A stretch of DNA of 64,000 bases from Pedobacter sp. HDW13 (GTDB taxonomy: Bacteria > Bacteroidota > Bacteroidia > Sphingobacteriales > Sphingobacteriaceae): NCBI RefSeq assembly GCF_011303555.1, contig NZ_CP049868.1, positions 3,038,001-3,102,000 on the forward strand, read 5' to 3'. This document shows positions 58,657 to 64,000 of this stretch, in pieces. Under the pieces are notes generated by a model. That model saw only the letters and a program-made list of their open reading frames with translations, searched no databases and had not been told where the DNA came from. Numbering within the stretch: the stretch's first letter is position 1; the number at the start of each line of letters is the position of its first letter. Both the position numbers and the translations under genes were made by a program.

Positions 58657-61533
58657 ATGAGCTTAAATATCCACTACAAGGAAGATTTTCAAAATCGCCA
58701 TATTGCTCCTAATGAGGCTGATACAGCCGAAATGTTGCACACTGTTGGCGTAAATTCTATTGATGAGCTGATTGAACAAACCGTTCCGACGGCAATTAGG
58801 TTAAAACAACCGTTAAATTTGCCCGCAGCAAAATCAGAAACTGAATATCTTGGTGCTTTAAAACAAACTTCATTGTTGAATAAAGTTTTCAAAAGCTTTA
58901 TCGGTCAAGGTTATTATGATACCATTACGCCGGGTGTAATTTTACGTAACGTATTCGAAAACCCAGGATGGTACACCCAATATACGCCCTATCAGGCAGA
59001 AATTGCACAAGGCCGTTTACAGGCTTTGTTAAACTTCCAAACCATGGTTATCGATTTAACCGGAATGGAAATTGCCAATGCATCATTGTTAGATGAAGGT
59101 ACAGCAGCAGCTGAGGCCATGTTTATGCAATACAGCACGCGTAAAAATCAGGCAGCTAAGAAATTCTTTGTTTCTGAATTGCTTTTTGCCCAAACCATCG
59201 ATATTTTAAAAACCCGCGCCAATCCTTACGGCATTGAACTGGTTATTGGCAGGCATTTAGATTTTGTAGCTACCGAAGAGTTCTTTGGTGCTATAGTTCA
59301 ATATCCTGCTGGCAACGGCGAGGTTTTCGATTACAAAAACTTTGCTGCTGAGTTGCACAATTTGAACATTAAATTAACGGTTGCTGCCGATATTTTAAGT
59401 TTAACCTTATTAACGCCTCCGGGCGAGTGGGGTGCAGATATTGTGGTAGGTACTACACAACGTTTCGGTATTCCGATGGGTTTTGGTGGCCCGCATGCTG
59501 CATTTTTCGCCACGAAAGAAGAATATAAACGTTCAATCCCTGGTCGTATTATCGGTGTAACCATCGATAGCCATGGCGATTATGCTTTACGTATGGCTTT
59601 GCAAACCCGCGAGCAGCACATCCGTAGAGATAAAGCAACTTCGAATATTTGTACTGCACAGGCTTTATTGGCAATTATGGCCGGTTTCTATGCGGCATAT
59701 CATGGTCCGAAAGGCTTAAAAGCTATTGCTGAGCGTACACATGGTTTAGCCATCAGCTTAGCCACTACTTTGAAAAACTTAGGTTACGAGCAATTAAATT
59801 CAGCTTATTTCGATACCATCCGTTTCGATTTAGGTGATTTAAAAGGCGGTATCCACGCTTACTGTTTGGATAACGAAATCAACCTGAACTATGTAGGTAA
59901 TACCGTTACCATTTCAATTGATGAAACCACTACTTTCGAAGATATTACCTTAATTGCTAAAATCTTTGCAAGGGCAAAAGGCTTTGCAGGCGATCAGGTA
60001 GAGGTTGTTGAAAATGTAGCAACTGTAATCCCTGAAGCATTACAACGTACTTCGGCTTATTTAACGCACCCGATTTTTAACGCGCACCATTCAGAACACG
60101 AAATGTTGCGTTACATTAAATCGTTAGAGGCAAAAGATTTATCGCTTTGCCACTCGATGATTGCTTTGGGTAGCTGTACCATGAAGTTAAATGCAACAGC
60201 CGAAATGATTCCGGTTACCTGGTCTCACTTTGGTCGCATTCACCCTTTCGCTCCAGCCGATCAGGTATTGGGTTACTATTCTGTTTTTAACGAACTGGAT
60301 AAATGGTTAAGCGAAATTACAGGTTTTGCTGCCATGAGCTTACAGCCTAATGCAGGTGCACAAGGTGAATATGCAGGTTTAATGGTTATCCGTGCTTATC
60401 ACCACGATAGAGGCGATTTCCACCGTAATGTGGCATTAATCCCTGCTTCGGCACACGGTACCAACCCGGCTTCTGCGGCAATGGCCGATATGAAAATTGT
60501 GGTTGTTAAATCTTTAGAGAACGGTAACATCGACGTTGAAGATTTAAAAGCTAAGGCGGAATTACATAAAGATAACCTTTCTTGTTTGATGGTAACTTAT
60601 CCATCTACACACGGTGTATTTGAAGAAAGTATTATCGAAATCTGCGAAAGCATCCACGCTAACGGCGGACAGGTTTATATGGATGGCGCAAACATGAACG
60701 CACAAGTTGGTTTAACCAGCCCGGCTAATATTGGTGCCGACGTTTGCCACTTAAACTTACATAAAACATTCTGTATCCCTCACGGTGGTGGTGGGCCTGG
60801 TATGGGACCAATCGGTGTGGCAAAACACCTTGTTCCTTATCTTCCTGGTCACGCTGTAGTTGATATCGATAAAGGAAAATCAATTTCTGCAGTTTCTTCT
60901 GCACCTTGGGGTTCGGCTTCGATCCTGATCATTTCTCATGCTTATATTGCAATGATGGGTGCTGAAGGTTTAACCAACGCTACTAAATATGCCATTTTAA
61001 ACGCCAACTATATGAAAGCGCGTTTAGAGCAACACTACCCGGTACTTTATTCAGGAGCTCAGGGCCGTTGTGCACACGAGATGATTTTAGATTGCCGTTC
61101 TTTCAAAGCCTTCGGAATCGAAGTAACCGATATCGCCAAACGTTTAATGGATTATGGTTTCCACGCACCAACAGTTTCGTTCCCGGTAGCGGGTACTTTA
61201 ATGGTTGAGCCAACAGAATCGGAGCCTAAACATGAGTTAGACCGTTTCTGTGATGCCTTAATTGCGATTAAAAACGAAATTACCCAGGTAGAAAACGGTA
61301 CTTTAGATAAAACAGATAACCCGCTTAAAAATGCGCCGCACACAGTTTCAGTAATTACTGCAAACGAATGGGAGCATGCTTACAGCCGTCAAACTGCTGC
61401 GTTCCCACTTCCGTACGTGTTAGAGCGCAAGTTCTGGCCTTCAGTTGGTCGTGTTAACGATAGCCATGGCGATAGGGCGTTAATCTGCGCATGTCCGCCG
61501 ATTGAAAGTTATTTGGAAGAGATTGTTCCATAA
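58657..61533 (+). CDS. gcvP: Glycine dehydrogenase (decarboxylating), P protein
   Basis: PLP-dependent P subunit of the glycine cleavage system: decarboxylates glycine and passes the aminomethyl group to the lipoylated H protein. The 958-residue single-chain form contains both halves fused. PLP-lysine motif: [20 protein letters not shown] near residue 700. Other landmarks: [44 protein letters not shown] segment [17 protein letters not shown] and [14 protein letters not shown]. Lipoate needed by its partner H protein is supplied by lipA at the left edge. ATG at 58657; strong terminator follows. Confidence 0.98.
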   Translation: MSLNIHYKEDFQNRHIAPNEADTAEMLHTVGVNSIDELIEQTVPTAIRLKQPLNLPAAKSETEYLGALKQTSLLNKVFKSFIGQGYYDTITPGVILRNVFENPGWYTQYTPYQAEIAQGRLQALLNFQTMVIDLTGMEIANASLLDEGTAAAEAMFMQYSTRKNQAAKKFFVSELLFAQTIDILKTRANPYGIELVIGRHLDFVATEEFFGAIVQYPAGNGEVFDYKNFAAELHNLNIKLTVAADILSLTLLTPPGEWGADIVVGTTQRFGIPMGFGGPHAAFFATKEEYKRSIPGRIIGVTIDSHGDYALRMALQTREQHIRRDKATSNICTAQALLAIMAGFYAAYHGPKGLKAIAERTHGLAISLATTLKNLGYEQLNSAYFDTIRFDLGDLKGGIHAYCLDNEINLNYVGNTVTISIDETTTFEDITLIAKIFARAKGFAGDQVEVVENVATVIPEALQRTSAYLTHPIFNAHHSEHEMLRYIKSLEAKDLSLCHSMIALGSCTMKLNATAEMIPVTWSHFGRIHPFAPADQVLGYYSVFNELDKWLSEITGFAAMSLQPNAGAQGEYAGLMVIRAYHHDRGDFHRNVALIPASAHGTNPASAAMADMKIVVVKSLENGNIDVEDLKAKAELHKDNLSCLMVTYPSTHGVFEESIIEICESIHANGGQVYMDGANMNAQVGLTSPANIGADVCHLNLHKTFCIPHGGGGPGMGPIGVAKHLVPYLPGHAVVDIDKGKSISAVSSAPWGSASILIISHAYIAMMGAEGLTNATKYAILNANYMKARLEQHYPVLYSGAQGRCAHEMILDCRSFKAFGIEVTDIAKRLMDYGFHAPTVSFPVAGTLMVEPTESEPKHELDRFCDALIAIKNEITQVENGTLDKTDNPLKNAPHTVSVITANEWEHAYSRQTAAFPLPYVLERKFWPSVGRVNDSHGDRALICACPPIESYLEEIVP

Positions 61534-61622
61534 GGTTGAAGGTAGAAAGGTAGAGGGTTTAAGGTTTTCCTTGCCATAACCTTAGTCCAAACGCCTGGGT
61601 CCGTGTCATCACGGACATATTG

Positions 61623-61671
61623 ATCTGCAAGTTTTATGAAATTTTTTCATAAAACTTGCAGATTTTTTTTG
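61623..61671 (+). terminator. Terminator of gcvP
   Basis: ATCTGCAAGTTTTATGAAA pairs perfectly over 18 bp with TTCATAAAACTTGCAGAT around a short T-rich loop, followed by T8. Located about 90 nt after the stop. Confidence 0.85.
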
Positions 61672-61760
61672 TCTGGATGTTTGGACTGAATAAGGACCTT
61701 ATTTGCATATTTCAATCTCCTTTAGCTATGATTGAATAAATTTTCATAAATATTTTCGTT

Positions 61761-62030
61761 TTAAGCGAAGTGAAAAAGGATACCTAAGGTTATATTACAA
61801 CCGCTTAATATACACAGTGCAGCAATTCTAATTTTTTTGTTTTGGGTAATTAGTGATATTATAAATAAGAGTATTAGCGTAATAATACCAAGTATCCATG
61901 GAAATGTAAAATTGAACATTGCCCCAAGCTCCAATTGATTTAATTTAGGAGTCGTTACTGCTAAAATAAAAGATAGTATAATGCTTAAAATCAGTAAGCA
62001 TACCTCTAATGCTTTTGGAAGTCTTTTCAT
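61761..62030 (-). CDS. Small three-helix membrane protein
   Basis: An 89-residue hydrophobic protein with three predicted transmembrane helices (LEVCLLILSIILSFILAVT; FPWILGIITLILLFIISLI; IAALCILSGCNITLGILF) and a basic N-terminus. ATG at 62030. No family recognised. It follows the VOC-family gene on the same strand with a 41-nt gap, so may be co-transcribed. Confidence 0.62.
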   Translation of the reverse strand: MKRLPKALEVCLLILSIILSFILAVTTPKLNQLELGAMFNFTFPWILGIITLILLFIISLITQNKKIRIAALCILSGCNITLGILFHFA

Positions 62031-62071
62031 TGGTTTTACAGGAAGAGAAAATTATTTTGGTTGAAGGTCAT

Positions 62072-62434
62072 CTAACTAAAAGCTCCAAAGTGCCACAAAA
62101 TCCCGGAAGGATCGTGCAGGAAACACTCACTGCCCCATTCTTGATGGCGGATGGGCGTAAGCTTTACATTTTGATATCGGCTGGGTAAATCGAGCGCAAC
62201 CAGTTCATTATAATAACGGTCTACATTATCAACTTGCATAAAAACCATGGTGTTATTAATCCAGTCTTTTACATAAGCATTTTGGAGATAAAAGGCCAGA
62301 TTACCAGTTTTAAAAACCGACATATGTGCGCTTAAAGTAGTTTCTTCGAAACCCAGGTCACGGTAAAAGCTTCTCGATATTTCAAAATCTTTTGCGCCGA
62401 TAAAGGGGCGGATGGATGTTGCTTTGTGGTTCAT
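62072..62434 (-). CDS. VOC-superfamily (glyoxalase/bleomycin-resistance-like) protein
   Basis: A 120-residue vicinal-oxygen-chelate fold protein. Two beta-alpha-beta-beta-beta modules are visible: RPFIGAKDFEISRSFYRDLG (module 1 opening) and FMQVDNVDRYYNELVALDL (module 2), ending WGSECFLHDPSGILWHFG, which is typical of the family. Metal-binding residues could not be confirmed. Function unknown; stand-alone proteins of this type include glyoxalases, dioxygenases and antibiotic-binding proteins. ATG at 62434. Confidence 0.87.
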   Translation of the reverse strand: MNHKATSIRPFIGAKDFEISRSFYRDLGFEETTLSAHMSVFKTGNLAFYLQNAYVKDWINNTMVFMQVDNVDRYYNELVALDLPSRYQNVKLTPIRHQEWGSECFLHDPSGILWHFGAFS

Positions 62435-62438
62435 ATCG

Positions 62439-62804
62439 TTATAATTGATTATTAATATTCTTATTCAAGTATAGTTTGCCGGCTAGAATTGATGTGGGAG
62501 CAAAAATAAATATAGCCAAAAGCTGTGTCCAATGGCTTCCACTTGCGCTGAAAAGTGAAAATGTTGCAAAGCCGGCAATAATTATAGCTAAAACATAATT
62601 CAGATTTAGATTACTGGTTTTGGCAATCAGCCCTAATACGTAACCGCTTAAGGCAGCAAAGCAAGTTCCATAAAGTAGTGTAAGCAGCTTGAAAAACATT
62701 GATGCATCGGCATGTGGTTTTTGCCCTGATAATTTGAAAAGCAAAAGTGACGATATAACAAAAATAGCATAGCCAGCTAAAACGGCTAAAATTTTTCTGA
62801 TCAT
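62439..62804 (-). CDS. Four-helix membrane protein
   Basis: A 121-residue membrane protein with four predicted helices (ILAVLAGYAIFVISSLLLF; FFKLLTLLYGTCFAALSGYV; NYVLAIIIAGFATFSLF; LLAIFIFAPTSILAGKLY). No named family recognised. ATG at 62804. It ends 5 nt before the start of the VOC gene, so the two are translationally linked. Confidence 0.68.
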   Translation of the reverse strand: MIRKILAVLAGYAIFVISSLLLFKLSGQKPHADASMFFKLLTLLYGTCFAALSGYVLGLIAKTSNLNLNYVLAIIIAGFATFSLFSASGSHWTQLLAIFIFAPTSILAGKLYLNKNINNQL

Positions 62805-62979
62805 GTAAAAAAGGTTTAACGAATATAAGCCTAAATATGCCTGGAGATTTAATTCACATTAAAAAGTAAACAAATTAAACCTTTATTATAAATCTGCAGT
62901 CAATAGAATGATTTTAAATAAATCCGATTATTTTTGAAAAACTTAACATAGGTCAATAACAACAGGTAATCGGTTGATC

Positions 62980-62987
62980 TATATTTG
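62980..62987 (+). promoter_or_regulatory. -7 element (TATATTTG) of the YceI gene
   Basis: Perfect TAnnTTTG, 23 nt before the ATG at 63011. Confidence 0.6.
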
Positions 62988-63010
62988 TATCAAATTAAAA
63001 AACCAGAAAA

Positions 63011-63598
63011 ATGAAATTAAAAATCTCTTCAATCTTTTTATTAGCAGCAGTTGTGGCTTTGTCAGCTTTTAAAAACCCTACTAAACCAGTTACCTATACT
63101 GTAGATGCAGCAAAATCGACCATTACTTGGGTTGGTAAAAAAGTAACAGGTTCTCACAACGGAACAATCGCTTTACAATCAGGTTCACTTGCTGTAAACG
63201 GTAAAAGTGTAACAGGTGGTACTTTCACCATCGATATGAACTCGATTAAAGATGCTGATGGCAGCGCAAAATTAGAAGGTCACTTAAAAGCAGACGATTT
63301 CTTCGGTGTTGCTAAATTCCCAACTTCAACTTTTGTAATTACTAAAGTAGCTGGTAGCGGTGCTAATGTAACTGTTTCAGGTAACTTAACCATTAAAGGT
63401 ATTACTAAGCCATTAAGTTTCCCTGCAACTGTAACACTTAATGCTGATGGTACTGCTTCTGCTTTAGCTGGTAAAATCGTGGTAGACAGAACTAAATATG
63501 ACATCAAATATGGTTCTAAGTCATTCTTTGATAGCATTGGCGACAAAGCAATCAACGATGAGTTTGAATTAGCTGTGAAATTAGTAGCTAAAAAATAA
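63011..63598 (+). CDS. Secreted YceI-family lipid-binding protein
   Basis: A 195-residue periplasmic lipocalin-like protein of the YceI family, members of which bind isoprenoid lipids. Signal peptide MKLKISSIFLLAAVVALSAF. Family core: YTVDAAKSTITWVGKKVTGS at the start, GGTFTIDMNSIKDADGSAKL, LKADDFFGVAKFPTSTFVIT and GNLTIKGITKPLSFPATVTL, then VVDRTKYDIKYGSKSFFD at the end. Complete. ATG at 63011. Terminator follows. Confidence 0.95.
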   Translation: MKLKISSIFLLAAVVALSAFKNPTKPVTYTVDAAKSTITWVGKKVTGSHNGTIALQSGSLAVNGKSVTGGTFTIDMNSIKDADGSAKLEGHLKADDFFGVAKFPTSTFVITKVAGSGANVTVSGNLTIKGITKPLSFPATVTLNADGTASALAGKIVVDRTKYDIKYGSKSFFDSIGDKAINDEFELAVKLVAKK

Positions 63599-63625
63599 GT
63601 TCCTTTAGTTTCGGAAAAAAAATAG

Positions 63626-63654
63626 AGCCCTGGCAATTGCCGGGGCTTTTTGTT
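63626..63654 (+). terminator. Terminator of the YceI gene
   Basis: AGCCCTGGCAA pairs with TTGCCGGGGCT (one wobble), with a T-rich tract after it; 27 nt from the stop. Confidence 0.8.
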
Positions 63655-63748
63655 TTACCACCAAAGACAGTGAGTTTTACACAGAGAATACTGTGGTATT
63701 ATTGCTTTATGTGCTCTGTGCCTCTCTTTGTGTGCTTTGTGGTTAAAA
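63655..63748. repeat. Dispersed repeat family C, copy 4
   Basis: TTACCACCAAAGACAGTGAG at left and CTCTTTGTGTGCTTTGTGG followed by TTAA at right; internal ACACAGAGAATACTGTGG and GTGCTCTGTGCCTCTC repeat the theme. Confidence 0.75.
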
Positions 63749-63750
63749 AA

Positions 63751-63780
63751 TAAGAGATTCTGGTCTGCGCCAGAATGACA
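63751..63780. repeat. Dispersed repeat family B (GTCATTCTGGC variant), inverted copy
   Basis: TAAGAGATTCTGGTCTGCGC followed by CAGAATGACA; its reverse complement differs by one base from 56930-56957 over about 28 bases. Confidence 0.7.
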
Positions 63781-63815
63781 GAACAGGAACTTTGCGATTA
63801 AAAATTAAGAAAATC

Positions 63816-64000
63816 TTACCTTATCTTAAATCCACCCTCTATTTCATCTACGAAGCCTGTTGCTGCACTTTTACTGTGGTAAAAAAGACACTCCCAGTTT
63901 TCTTCAGCTGCTCTTCTACCAAATTCTTTGCGGAGTTCCATTGCCTTACGACCATCGAAATCGTATTTCGCAATGAAGTTTTTAACCAGTTCTTCCGGTT
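63816..64000 (-). CDS. Unidentified protein, C-terminal part (runs off right edge)
   Basis: The last 60 codons of a minus-strand gene, ending in TAA at 63816. Visible residues include PEELVKNFIAKYDFDGRK, AMELRKEFGRRAAEENW, ECLFYHSKSAATG and C-terminal FVDEIEGGFKIR, with codon use like neighbours. The pattern looks like a genuine soluble helical C-terminus. Too little is visible to name a family; the start lies outside the window. Confidence 0.65.
   Translation of the reverse strand, partial: PEELVKNFIAKYDFDGRKAMELRKEFGRRAAEENWECLFYHSKSAATGFVDEIEGGFKIR

Overview
The window is a 64 kb stretch of chromosome from a Bacteroidota bacterium, most likely a Sphingobacteriaceae member close to Pedobacter. 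The assignment is inferred from protein flavour (OstA-like protein, SurA-like foldases, CysRS with an HLGN signature, BshA/YpdA bacillithiol enzymes, GH29 fucosidase), from AT-rich intergenic DNA, from near absence of Shine-Dalgarno sequences and from many TAnnTTTG (-7) promoter elements typical of the Bacteroidota primary sigma factor. I see no rRNA, tRNA, CRISPR array, prophage, complete IS element or replication origin.

Layout. 1-6.2 kb: lipA (cut by the left edge), a GNAT, cysS, an Asp/Glu racemase-family protein, an M28 zinc peptidase/glutaminyl-cyclase-like lipoprotein, a SnoaL/DUF4440-like secreted protein and a GDPD-fold protein that has lost catalytic residues. 6.2-10.2 kb: a repeat-rich gap, small proteins, a three-gene operon (DinB-like, methyltransferase, VanZ-like) joined by TTGA overlaps, and a YdeI protein. 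10.2-21.2 kb: envelope biogenesis (MoxR ATPase, SurA-like PPIase, a rotamase-less SurA-like protein, OstA-like protein) with rdgB, tilS, bshA and a J-domain/KTSC fusion. 21.2-26 kb: small secreted proteins, a lactonase-SRPBCC-PhyH operon and an RsuA/RluB pseudouridine synthase with a repetitive charged N-terminal arm. 26-36 kb: lytic transglycosylase, ferredoxin-type reductase, an orphan CdiI-like immunity protein, uvrA, tatD-type nuclease, ansA, an MBL-rhodanese fusion and ypdA. 37-45 kb: esterases, a frameshifted two-TM gene, an AT-rich orphan, polyprenyl synthase + TerC, an M28 peptidase and a CBS protein. 45-64 kb: GNAT, GH29 fucosidase, Gfo/Idh/MocA oxidoreductase, ahcY, polysaccharide-deacetylase-like protein, GT39 + GtrA, pdxJ, EamA transporter, lipoproteins, gcvP, VOC protein, YceI, and a partial unknown gene at the right edge.

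How the genes connect. bshA (bacillithiol synthesis), ypdA (putative bacillithiol-disulfide reductase) and the MBL-rhodanese protein (sulfane sulfur/persulfide metabolism) suggest a bacillithiol-based thiol system. The SurA-like pair and the OstA-like protein serve outer-membrane assembly. The remainder is mostly core metabolism and translation.

The most distinctive non-coding content is a set of dispersed palindromic intergenic repeats of at least five sequence families, some nested or inverted around genes, and a recurring promoter arrangement in which TAnnTTTG lies exactly 4 nt before the start codon, implying leaderless mRNAs. I did not find a clearly new multi-gene system; the best leads are the degenerate GDPD, the rotamase-less SurA-like protein, the TTGA-coupled operon, the orphan immunity gene, the T8 frameshift gene and the repeat families.
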